DNA of 64,000 nt from Macrosoma leucophasiata (taxonomy: Eukaryota; Arthropoda; Insecta; Lepidoptera; Hedylidae): NCBI GenBank assembly GCA_036365455.1, contig JAWQUS010000020.1, forward strand, positions 7,785,001-7,849,000, given 5' to 3'. The position numbers were made by a program, and so were the translations under genes. Within the stretch, counting starts at the first letter, position 1. Every line of letters begins with the position of its first letter. This document shows positions 32,701-43,600 of the stretch, one piece after another. The notes beneath the pieces were generated by a model. The model did not search any database. It was not told the DNA's origin and saw nothing but the letters and a program-made list of their open reading frames with translations.

Positions 32701-34721
32701 TAAACCCATATCATTTTACCTATTGGTTGGGGAAAAAGTTTCTTCGCATTTTTTAAGATAATTCAAAACATTTTTTTATATAGTTTATTTAAATTTAACT
32801 AAAGTTAACCTCCCAGCCAAACTCTCTTAATTTTTGCTGAGTGGCTATAGATGTGTGAGGCTAGACCTCATGATGAAACACCACACCCCTTCTGTTGATC
32901 AATTCCGGCCGCTTTCTCTCAACTTCTTGCTTTAATCTCATGAGTTGTTCGCAGTAGAGTTCAGAATCGATAGTCCTGCCTGGTGGTAATAGCTCATAAT
33001 GAATAATGCCCTTCCAATCCCACCACACACACAACATCACCTTATTGCGAGTTAACCCGGGTTTCGCCACAGTCTGTGAAGCCTGACCGGCCTTTGACCA
33101 CGACCTTTTTTTTTCAAATGCGCCAAAACTGTTTTGTGATCAATTCTCAGTTATTCAGCTATGTCGTGGAGCAAGATCGACATATCTACTGATATGTCGA
33201 TCTTGCTCCACTTTTTCAAAAATGGCATCCATTTTATCCGTAATTGGGCGACCAGAGCGAGGTGCATCTTTGACATTAAAATTTCCGGATTGAAAACGCT
33301 TAAACCAAATTTGTGCTACTCTCACAGACACTGCACTAGGTCCATAAACATCGCAAATTTTTTTCGCGGCTTGCGTTGCATTTTTATCTTTTTTTGTAGT
33401 AAAATTTTAAAATGTATCGAATTTCTTCATTAGATTCACTCATCTTGACAGTACGAAAAACAAATGAAAATCACACATTTGCCTAATTTGAATTTGGAAT
33501 TATGTTCTTTAAAATTTTAACTTTCAATTATACCAAAACCAGCCAGATACAAATACTACAGCCAAAGAGATTTTATTACAAGTTCATACATACTATAATA
33601 CGAAAAGACTTTTTCCCCAACCTATTATATCACCCTTGAGGTTCAGTGGAGGAGCTCAAAGATGAAGGCGTTACCGAAGAATCGAATCTATTGTCAATAA
33701 TTTTAAACTGGTCAATTTTCAAATTTTATATTTCGTCAATTTTATACTGATGGTAGAGCTCCAGTGATGGAGCTCGCGGGCGTAGGCACCACCGCATTAC
33801 CTAATATACTTGCCGCTAAATGGTAGTGTTCAGCACTATCGTGTTCCGGTCAGGTGGTAATGTGCGGCTCTGTAATTTCCGGCACAGAGACATAACACCT
33901 TAGGCCTCAGGAGTGGTAACGCATCTACATTTTGATCTTGATCTTTATATGGGTGCTTAAATAGGCTGCAGTTATCACTTAACATCAATGTGAACTGCAT
34001 GCTTGTTTGCCACTTCCATTACATAAAAAAATAAGGAAAGTTAAAGGGTTGCTAATAGCTATCTACTTGAGGCCTTTAGATTTGATGTATTTATTTATCA
34101 TTCGTTTTTTTGCCAAATGGAGCAAGTTGAAGATATGAGAGATCTGTTTTAATGAACTTTGTCAGATATAGTATCAACACGAAAAAAAAACTAGAAGCCA
34201 AATTGTTAATTGTGTAATTGATTTGAAAACTATAAAAAATCTTAAAAAAATATTTATTGAAATTATGGAAAATGCTTGACAAATACCTAATAGGTACGTT
34301 ATACTTTTCTACACTACTTTTCTAAGTACATAGGTACCTATTATATTTTTAAGAGCGTTATTAAAAAAAGTATACCTATAGATTGCAGAATTTGCATGTA
34401 AGTTGTTCGGATACGTATATAAAAATAGTTATTGGACGAATATTCGATAGTAGCATATTTTCATTTTGTTGAATTAAATAGCGGTAACATTTTGAAGTAA
34501 AACTGCAAATAAGTGAAAGTTAAGTGTAAAGTCCAAATAATATCAGAATTATTCGTCTTGGATTACAGAATTTTATTATCTACGACAAAATGTCTTTAAT
34601 GATATAGCATTATCAATAAACGTTTATCTTAAAAAAAGGCATACTCTACCTTTTGTGCCACACACTCTCTACCAACCGTCACAAGTATCAATACAATGAA
34701 AATTCCGTTTAAATTCACCAT
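26785..34721 (-). CDS. GILT-like thiol reductase
   Basis: Five exons: 34650-34721, 29377-29508, 28803-28976, 27892-28032, 26785-26937. All are phase 0 with good splice sites, giving 223 residues plus TGA. Exon 1 encodes a signal peptide (MVNLNG... to about residue 22). The thioredoxin-like part begins with VFYESQCPDS; the GILT signature CQHGPSEC with Asn at 89 lies at 79-89. The C-terminal exons carry the paired cysteines of the family. In vertebrate GILT the active site is CxxC; here it is CPDS (35-38), the second Cys being Ser, a form I recall in many insect GILT-like proteins. The expected role is reduction of protein disulphides in the endolysosomal lumen or after secretion, with links to insect immunity; the activity of a CxxS form is uncertain. 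Intron 1 is 5.1 kb. AATAAA signals lie on the minus strand at 26773 and 26716. Confidence 0.95.
27111..27387 (-). repeat. 290-bp dispersed repeat, minus copy
   Basis: Copy in intron 4 of the GILT gene. The plus-strand frame through it is the frame found at other copies and is not a gene. A repeat of the 4683 family follows at about 27505-27730. Confidence 0.75.
28120..28225 (+). repeat. GC-rich repeat ending GTTGCTCTATGG
   Basis: It carries CTTGTACTTTGATAGAGGGG and ends with GGTGGCCCGTGTTGCTCTATGG, the same right end as the nested element at 21195-21876. It is a fragment of that element family, in intron 3 of the GILT gene. Confidence 0.6.
30000..30420. repeat. Repeat-derived stretch in GILT intron 1
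   Basis: The segment has a CATCATCACCACTTCAGCC block, a GC-rich stretch near 30220-30300 and, at 30330-30350, ACCGACTTCAAAAAGGAGGAGG, motifs typical of lepidopteran interspersed repeats. No frame resembles a protein I know. The rest of the intron up to 31340 shows nothing I can name. Confidence 0.4.
31763..32038 (+). repeat. 290-bp dispersed repeat, plus copy
   Basis: Nearly complete copy in GILT intron 1, from AAGTTATGGAAGAGGCAAGC to CTCTACCACCAGTAAA. Confidence 0.8.
32723..33625 (-). mobile_element. Internally deleted mariner transposon
   Basis: The terminal inverted repeats contain GGTTGGGGAAAAAGT at both ends, with TA next to them. The element is about 900 bp against about 1.3 kb for complete mariners. 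The transposase N terminus runs from ATG at about 33440 and starts MSESNEEIRYILKFYY; it contains a helix-turn-helix-like region and APRSGRP. A later piece (33070 to 32861) holds the central catalytic-region motif VMLCVWWDWKGIIHYELLPP and stops at VFHHEV, so the second catalytic Asp is lost to a small deletion and frameshift; the C-terminal third is missing. It cannot encode an active transposase. It lies in GILT intron 1. Confidence 0.92.
33746..34024 (-). repeat. 290-bp dispersed repeat, minus copy
   Basis: Well-preserved copy about 120 bases from the mariner, in GILT intron 1. Confidence 0.8.
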
Positions 34722-35940
34722 TTTTATTGCTTAAAAAAACTTTTAACACTTAACACATAATATTATTATAATGCGTGCAAAATAAAATTAAACACGCGTC
34801 AATTTCGTTTGACCAACAACATAGGTTTACTCCGAATCGTGATCAGTGTCTCATGCTAGCACAGTGTGTTGATTCGCACGCAACCTTCTTTTAAATATTA
34901 TTATAAGAACAGTAAGTGCAATCTTATATTTATTTTATGCTGCATTATCAATCAGAAAAATCTGTTACCTATGAAAAAAATTAAAGATCATAAAAATATC
35001 GAACTACTTACAGTATTGCTCCAAAGAGCAGGCAGGCTTGAATAAGATAGGTACCTAGTTTATAAGTCCCGGGTAGTTGTTATAAGAGGCATCATATTTT
35101 TACATGTGTAAAAATATAATTATTTATTCTGTATTTTATTTTCTTACTTAAATAATTTTTTTTTTGTTTGAGTAGGTATTAAAATATATAATTGTGTTTT
35201 ATTTTTTTAAGCCGGAATTATGTAGGCATAAGTCTATTTCACCGGGCAAAAGATAGCGGATCCCTGTGGGTCCGAGCCTCGGCATAGGGCGTAACGGGAC
35301 ATATGCGATTAGAGGCGGTGCAACTTTCGCTCTAGTCAACGGTTGGTTAATTTTTTTTTGTATGTTTTGGAAGTGGCAAACAAGCATGCAGTTCATATTG
35401 ATGTTAAGTGATGACTGCATCCTATAAACACCCACAAAAAGACCAAGGTCAAATGCAGATAACAATAAAAAAAAAGATACAGACTACCTAATTGTTATAA
35501 TTTCTTTTTATAATTTGCCATACATGTCTCTCAATCACACTAGGTATCTACTATTGCTATATTGACTATGTCGAAATAAACAGATACGTGGTAATACTCG
35601 TATTGTCCATAGGTATCCAATACTAAAAGTTTACTCATTTTATTACACCTATCTCCATTTATAATCGACATTTTATGACATCTCGATCGTTTAAACGTTG
35701 CCGCGTTGTGAACATATAATTTTATCATCAGATAATTTAACGAAATACCTACAATGTTTTTAGTGCAATTAAATAAAAGTAGATTAATGTGAACTGCTCT
35801 GGCTAACTCATTTTGTAAATCAAGGTAAGTTACTTAAATTGACTTTGTACAAACATTGACATTGAATTATATAACAATCGAATAAAGTACAACCTTTAGT
35901 CCTTACTCTTAGATTATAATAGGTGTGGTGTATAAGTACT
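34722..35940. other. Upstream region of the GILT gene with repeat fragments
   Basis: The GILT promoter should lie here on the minus strand; an AT-rich ATATTTAAAAG-like stretch at about 34890-34905 is the only TATA candidate and is weak. Bases 35263-35340 match the repeat at 12735, and 35368-35460 are the first third of the 290-bp family. I see no gene. Confidence 0.4.
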
Positions 35941-35947
35941 TTTTTAT

Positions 35948-36222
35948 ATAAGAAGGGGGCTAACAGGCATGCAGTTCACATAGATGTTCCGTGATGAATG
36001 CAGCCTATACCCACACACCTACACAAAAACCAGAGACGCGTTGCCACCTCTGAGAGCTTAGTCTCTGTGATAATTATTACGGGGACATACATTGCCACCT
36101 ATGCAGAACACGATAGTGCGGAACACAACCATTTGGCGTCCGATAAATTTGGTAATGCTATGACCGTGGCTGTGACGCCTATGTCTAGCTGCTACACTTG
36201 GAACTCTATTACCCGTAGATAA
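35948..36222 (+). repeat. 290-bp dispersed repeat, diverged copy
   Basis: Diverged plus-strand copy immediately upstream of a well-preserved copy (36266-36540). The two are side by side and in the same orientation but clearly of different age. Confidence 0.7.
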
Positions 36223-36265
36223 ACGTTTAGTTGTCGGAGCCTACTGCTACATTTTTTTTTATTTT

Positions 36266-36540
36266 AATGGAAGTGGTAAACAAGCATGCAGTTCATATTG
36301 ATGTTAAGTGATGACTGCAGCCTATAGACAGCCACACAAAGACCAAGTTCAAAATGCAGATGCGTTACGACTCCTGAGGCCTAAGGTGTTATGCCTCTGT
36401 GCCGGAAATTATAGGGCCGTACATTACCACCTGACCGGAACACGATAGTGCTGAACACTACCATTTAGCGGGAATTATATTAGGCAATGCGGTGGTGCCT
36501 ACGCCCGCGAGCTCCGTCACTAGAGCTCTACCATCAGTAC
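36266..36540 (+). repeat. 290-bp dispersed repeat, reference copy
   Basis: The clearest member of the most abundant repeat here. Ordered blocks are GGAAGTGGTAAACAAGCATG, TGATGTTAAGTGATGACTGC, AAAATGCAGATGCGTTACGA, TCCTGAGGCCTAAGGTGTTA, CACCTGACCGGAACACGATA, GTGCTGAACACTACCATTTA and a CTCTACCATCAG end. Other copies are at 12313, 27111, 31763, 33746, 35948 and 41818, with fragments near 1460, 7160, 17235, 19425, 20380, 23583 and 35368. I found no pol III boxes, inverted ends or coding region, so the class is open. Confidence 0.8.
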
Positions 36541-36984
36541 AAAAGATACGGTAGATAATAAATAGGGCAAAGAATACTAAAATATACAAATCTTGATCAA
36601 AGATGTTTACCAGTATTACAATAATTCTGTCTACAAGATTATACAACATATTCGCGGGCGATTGATTCACTTTATTTAAATATTTTATGTATGCAGGTCG
36701 TGGGTAACAGGGTGATTGGCCGATTACGAAATATAACTTAGGTACCTAATTCAGTTACTTCTGACAGAGACACATAATATCTCTGCCTTTGACGATGATG
36801 GTACCTACGTTATTATTGATGAGGCCCAGGAAGCCCCTTCCCTACCTGGAAGGTCTAGGTTAAGTATCTACTGTCTGGGAGTGTGATAAAGAGTCTAAGG
36901 AGCCGGTCACAGGTATAAAGAGAATGATAAATGTAGAAGAAGAACGGGAGGTGTGTCAAGACCGAGTTATCTAGCTCTCCACAT

Positions 36985-37425
36985 CCTCTGCCTACCCCGA
37001 AAGGGATGTGATGTAAAATACATAATATTCGCAACCCTTTATACGTCCCGTACTGCTGGGCACGAGTCTCTCTCCTTTTTGGGGGGATGGAGCTTATTCC
37101 ACCACGCTGCTCCAATTCGGGTTGGTTGTGATACGGGTTAGTGGCCAACCCGTTGTCGGATGATTTCAAACCGCCCATGAGGCCTCCGACAAGGTTGACT
37201 GCTATCTATCGATAGCAACCGGGACCGATGGCTAAACGTGCCCTCCGAAGCACGGAAACGCATTTTAATTGGCAGTGGCCAGGCGGTCACCCATTACACA
37301 CCCGACTGCGCCCATATCGTTTAACCGAGTAGATCGCTTCCGATCTACACCAGCCGCGGGGCCATGCGCGCTTCCCGCGGGGCCATGTGCGATTCCCGCG
37401 GGGCCATGCGCGCTTCAAAAAGATA
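36985..37425 (-). repeat. 5S-rRNA-like SINE, copy 2, with triplicated head
   Basis: Minus-strand relative of 21228-21592. On the plus strand GCGGTCACCCATTACACACC and GTTTAACCGAGTAGATC are the inverted 5S-like blocks. The outer 5' end is a tandem array of three copies of about 21 bp containing CCCGCGGGGCCATG (about 37355-37415); copy 1 has a single GCGCGCATGGCCCG there. Confidence 0.7.
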
Positions 37426-37429
37426 AATA

Positions 37430-40400
37430 CATACATAGGTATATTAATATAAATTAATTTATTTAAACTTTAAGAACCTTTTAAATAGAGTTTTGCAGAA
37501 TTTTTTTTCATATAGATGCTTTATACTCAAATTAGGTATAAAATACATAAATGTCCTAAGTAAGACCCACTGACTTAAAACAGCGGGAAGTTCATGCCAG
37601 GCAGTACTAGTGTCGGAAATTCATAGGCATCTTTGCATCTATTCTACACGTTGCGAAATGGTAGTCAGCACAACCGTAGTTCTTTAGAGATGGGACAACA
37701 ATAGAAAGGACCCGTGTACCTGAATTTCCAACTGCATAACCTCATTTGGTAACTAAAAACAGATAAGAAAGTATTTTGTTCCGTATTGTTGAAGTTTGTT
37801 TACTTACCTTAACTCTTTAAGTTGTTTTCTCATTAAAATATTGCACTGATTTGGGTATATAACGTGTAAACTATAGCAAAAGACATAATAAAAATCCAGT
37901 ATGGTTGAATGAGATAAATTGCATAACTTATGATCATGATTATGACTAAAAAGTATACAATTTCCATCTATTTAATTTGAACATCTTGGACGTTACCATT
38001 TTAAATGCTTTATGTAAACAAAACCCATCTTTGTTGTTTATTTTTGTCAAATTGAATGGCATAATTATTTATATACACATTGTTGCCTAGCAACCATTAC
38101 TAGACAGATTGAGGCAAGGATGCGATCAAGGATCGTGATTTGATTCGGAGTGGGGTGCATATTTTTCGTGTCCTATCACGTATCGTACACAAAGTAGGGA
38201 TCCGGTTCTCAGTACCTTCTTTTTATTTATAAACTTGTAAATTCTACTGAGCTGTGTTTATTTTGTTTATAACTTCGTAATCCTACTAATGTGTATTTGC
38301 TGTGATAGTTTTATTTTTAACTTCGTAATATACTCGTACCTATCCCACTACTATGTATTTTTCACACGCCCAGACACCGACGTTTAGATGGGAGTGGAAC
38401 ACTCACAAATGAATCCAATACCTAAATTAAAAATGAAGTTTTCAAATTTCCCTGTTTTTGAAGATCTATCCAACAGCAACCCAAAATAGAGGGCAGGCGA
38501 GGAAAAAACGAGATCCTCATCATATTATGTGTATGGAAGGTACCCAATTTTTTTTACCGAAGTTTTATTTTAGGTACCACTTTTTGGTTTTCATTACTTA
38601 AAAATGTGATTGTGTGAATGTAGAATGGGTGGACGAAGCCTCGGCTAGAATGACAGTGTTATTATTGTATAGATAGGTAAATAAGGAGGAATAAAAAAAA
38701 GCCTACGTACATTTGGTAAAAATTCGTTTAATTCTCCACAAATGACTGAAATCGTTATCAAAACACAATATACGTGTTATATAACTTACTTTAAAATACA
38801 AGACTGCAATAAATACATGACAGTTGTTAGGTAAATATAGATACAGAATTGCCACAAAGATTATATTATTTCCGGGTTTTGTTAACGAATTTGTTCCATT
38901 GAACTTTGTTAAGAAACATAAAATATACACAGAAGACAAATAAACATTTGAATACGGTGGAATTTTTATGTTATGCATATTTTAGATTTGTAAGGGTAAC
39001 CGTCAACTAGGGTTACCCACTTTCACTTATGTGACAATATAATAATAATTGAGCGATTGAAATATTTCGAAATAAGTTTTTCTTTTTCATATAGTACCTA
39101 ACTAACGTAGTTATATTGTGCCGAGAGATGTTAACAGGCTCGTCACCTGTAACCGGCGAATCGATGGTGTTTGCATGTATGCTTGAATGCATGCATTTAT
39201 TTATCTCTGCCTACCCCTTCGGGGATTGCAGGCTTGAAGTTACGTTTACTATTGCATTGTTAATTTTTTCGCCTTTCAATTGCTGGCACGATGTTGAAAT
39301 AATAACCTATAATCAAGTTTTGATAACAAAGATACATAAGATACCAAACCGAATAAAAATTCGATTAAATATCGAGATATAATATACCCAATCTTCTACG
39401 AAATTTAGTAGTTAAAGTTCATACGAAAAGATTTGATCACAAATAAAAACTAACGAATTTAATGAACTTATTATTTTCTACTACTAAAACTACCTTGCTG
39501 TATAAATAATTTAATGGCAATACTGTGTATGTATTTCCTATTAACATATTCAGATCGTTGGATTTTCTCGAAATTGACAAGCCATTTGCTGAAAAGATTA
39601 CGAGACAATTTGCGATTTTGAAAATATTTCGAAGCTGCTCTCTGAATATGTTCTTTCGATGAATAAGTGTTAGTGATATTTAATGTAATAACATTAATGC
39701 ATACAAAATCTAATGGGGTTTTATTAAGTCGTAACGAAAGTCTAATTTAACTTTCACCAATATTTATTCACCACTGCATAACACTGAGTCGTACATTCCC
39801 TTAAGCTATGTATAAATAAATTATATTAAGAAACGCCTCTACGAATATACAAAATTAATACAAATCTTATGTTACTAATACAAATTACATCACAGTTCAA
39901 TAAAAGTTAGTATTAAAAAGTTAGAATACCGATGATTTCAAAGAAAACTCTTTTTTATTTATATTAGAACTATAAAAACATTAGGCGATAGTATTTAAAA
40001 AGAAAATTAAAAACAACAATTTGGTGAGTTTGTTCAGGGTACTTCGAATTTTAGGAACATATACAAAAGTACGCCCGAATAGAGACCGACTTTTTAAGGC
40101 GGCCCGTTGCTTAAAACTGTTTAAGTTCATTATGAAATAAATCATCTAAATCAGTGAACACTACCTTACTCCACACAAAATCTCGACATCCCAAACGAAA
40201 ACCACGCCTTATTCAAAATGTACAAAATCGAAATTATGAGAATCCGAAACTTTCAGTCTGATTAATATAAAAACCATTACATTCTAAGTATTGGGTAAAA
40301 AAGCTACGTTATTAAAAAGACATTAGTATGCAAGTATTTGAGTAGCAACAGCAATGCTTTTAAAAATACTAAATAGTAATGTACTTATAGATAATGAAAG

Positions 40401-40655
40401 CTAAGAGAATAGCGTATAAACCAGTTGGTTAATATCGTAGAAAATATCACTTTTTATTGTTTTAGATGATAAAAATATAGCTATTTGTCGAGCGTCAAAC
40501 ATGTTTTACAAATTTATTGGAAGTGAGCACGATTCATTACAACCTGAGTTCTTGATAAATTTAAATGGTATTCTGACTTTCATTGTACGTCCTTCGTTTA
40601 ATTCTAAAGTATTTAAGTCGCTTTGAGGAGTATTATTTAATGTGAAGACATTGTT
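37430..40655. other. Gap between GILT and sprint, no gene seen
   Basis: AT-rich DNA. Bases 39116-39243 are the 3' half of the SINE described at 2912. I see no exon with splice support. The 3' UTR of the minus-strand sprint gene must lie at the right end; the AATAAA on the minus strand at about 39951-39957 is one candidate poly(A) signal. Confidence 0.45.
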
Positions 40656-43600
40656 CTATGGGTAAGACAGTAGAGCCTGTTGAGGCCACGCGATCTTCGC
40701 GTCTATCCTCTTGTAAGCCAGTATGAAATTCTGACCGCTCTTCTCTGACATCACTTCTTGAGGGCAATCGTTCTCGTTCAGCATGGTTTCTGCAACAAAG
40801 ATTATTTATCGTAGACTTTTTTTTTTGTTATAGGGAAGCACAAATTTTGTGCCAGTAAGTGTCAGTAAGTCTAAGTAGGCAAACCGTTTTTTAAGCCTCA
40901 ACAAGCTGCAGACAGCTAAGTCAAGTTAACTTAGCTTTTGGTCTGTAATACAGATTATGATGGTTAAACGTGGGGGATATAATATCTGCATATGGACAGG
41001 TAGAAATCTGGATGAAGATATTATTTAGAGACATGGGTAATGGCGAGCAACAGACCTACCCAAACCTTTTGGGTGTCCAAAACATATATTTCACTTTAAA
41101 CATTAAAAGGCAGCGCCATACACTGTTTGGATCTACGGCACCAATTTTGGGACTTGATACTATTTAATCATATTGGTACAGGCGCGAAAAATGTCCCTGA
41201 TGGAATTCTTCTTCTATTATAATGCGAGTGAGCATGAAGTAGCCTTCAGGCTGATAATGGGTTCTGTTTTTTTTTTCTCGCGCGATTTCTATTATGTTTA
41301 TTTTAGAATCTATCTACCGTGTCAATCTTACGGGGATGTGGACGGGGCCCCCTTAATTTTATTTATGCACAGAGATGGTACATTATAGGTCGGACTTAAT
41401 GGCACTAGGCATTTTCTGCCAGTCAACCTGGGACAAAGAAACAATTTACAACAATTTTACTATTTCATTACCTTTTTTTATTGGGCCTCCATATGCCAAA
41501 TGCCGCCCCGGGCCCTTGATGACCTTAGTTCGCCGTTTCTGTTCTTCTGTTTCATAGTGATATAATAATATTTACCTTGTCCATCATGCAGAGCGAACAG
41601 CGCGTAGTCCTGAGGGTTAGTGATGGCGGCGGCATGAGCTAACGCTCGACACAGGTCTCGTGCCCTCGCTCCCGGTCGACAAGGTAACGCCACGCGCCGT
41701 ATAGAGCCGCGACATTCGTCCGGGAGTGCCACCCGTACTACCGCCACGCTGCACCCTTCGCGGCCTGACTCTGAAGACCCTCGCCGGTGCTGCTGATAAT
41801 GGAGGATTTTTTTAATGTAATGAATGTGGCAAACAAGCTTGCAGTTCACGTTGCCACCCCTGAGACCTCAGTTGTTTTGTCTCTGTAATAGTTCTAACGG
41901 AGCCATACATTACCATCTAACCGGAACACGATAGTGTTCAGCACTATCATTTGGCGGCAGATAAATTAGGTAATGTGGTGGAGCCTGGTTCCTCGAGATC
42001 CTACACTGAAATTCTACAGCCAGTAAGTTTTAATTGGTTCAATATTAATCTTTTGCTCTTGGTAATGGAAAGAATAAAAATATAAGGCTCTAATATGAAG
42101 TAAATAATGTAAAGTGTAATGAATATCGGCCACGTATCGCGCCATAACGTGATGATGAAAGATGTGAATTGAATGCTTGGCAGTGCAGGGTCGAGTTGAG
42201 GGCACACGTGCCAGAGGCAGGTCGCCTATGAGGTGGACAGATAAAAGCCGCACTCAGCGGCCCTCTCTAGATTGCTCCAGAAAGGTAAAGACACGCGATG
42301 AGTGACGAAGCATTGTGAGGCACCAGGAATTAAGACCACTCCGACGAAAGTGTAGCGCAAGAGAATAGAAAAGCAGTGAATATAATTCTGTATTCATTTA
42401 TCGTTAATGGGTGTTGTATGTTTGTTTACCACTTTCATGATATTCAAAATAAAGAACTTAACTACATGCATTATAACTTTATAACTAAGTTTAACTCAAA
42501 ATAATGCATTTTGTAAGGGAAAATTCAGAAAATAATTAACATTGACAGTTACTTATCTAAAGTAATCAGATAACATATCCTAGACACACTTACAGGAGCA
42601 GAACTATCAGGACCAGGGTCAGGTGCTAATCTCTTCAACACGGCTACCGCAGAGAATAAAGCGGTGAGATAATATCCTCCTTCACCAGCTAGCAACGCGG
42701 CAGGTAGCAAGCCAGCCATCAATTCGGCTTCTAACTCTGCACATACAAGCCTACACCTAGCCACTGTCCAAGCCAAAACTGGAAGCAGGTCGTCCGCTCC
42801 GAGAGTCCTTTCACCCCGGATCTGTAGTGGAAAAAAATATATTTATGATGTCCAGTCAATTGTAGACTTTGCTTTATCAGCGCATTTACATTTTGATATG
42901 CAATCACAATTAATTGCGCTTTGTTTATACATGTTGCATAATATTTGAATTATTTTAAGTGTTTACATTACAAATCTTAGCAAATACATACCGCATTGAA
43001 CATCACTGATATGGCGGCGAGAAGGTTCTCAAGTTTGTCTAACGGCGAATCAGCTTCTTGCATTTTGAGGAAATGTTTTGAGATCACTGCTAAGACTGCT
43101 GATGATGGTACTTTCGTAGACTCCTGTAAAGGTGAAAAACATATTTAGTAATTTAAAACATGGTGGTGACTATGTACCTAAATATGAGTCTAAGGATATT
43201 GGTGGAAACGAATCAGTATACCTAAGTAATAGGAATAATATTACCTATCAGCAATTATGAGAAGAAAAGTAAATGGATTGATCTTAAAAATTACAAACTC
43301 ATGTATTTTTTTGGTCAAAAATAAGCGAGACCAGTGTCAAAGATGATTTCAAAATAAGGTGAAAGTTGAGATAGTGTGTTTTAGACGCGAGGTGTTTTAC
43401 AAGACAGATTAGTAGTGCAGCGTAGGCTAAATCACTGGACCATGTTCAATGGCCTTCATTAACGCATCTGCTGCGATGTCAGCAATACAGCATATTTGGT
43501 AATTATAATCTAGTGATATCAAAATGCATTTTTATTTTTATTTTTTTTATTATAATATTCAATTCAAACAGATTGATTGCACTTGCAGAGAAATTATCCT

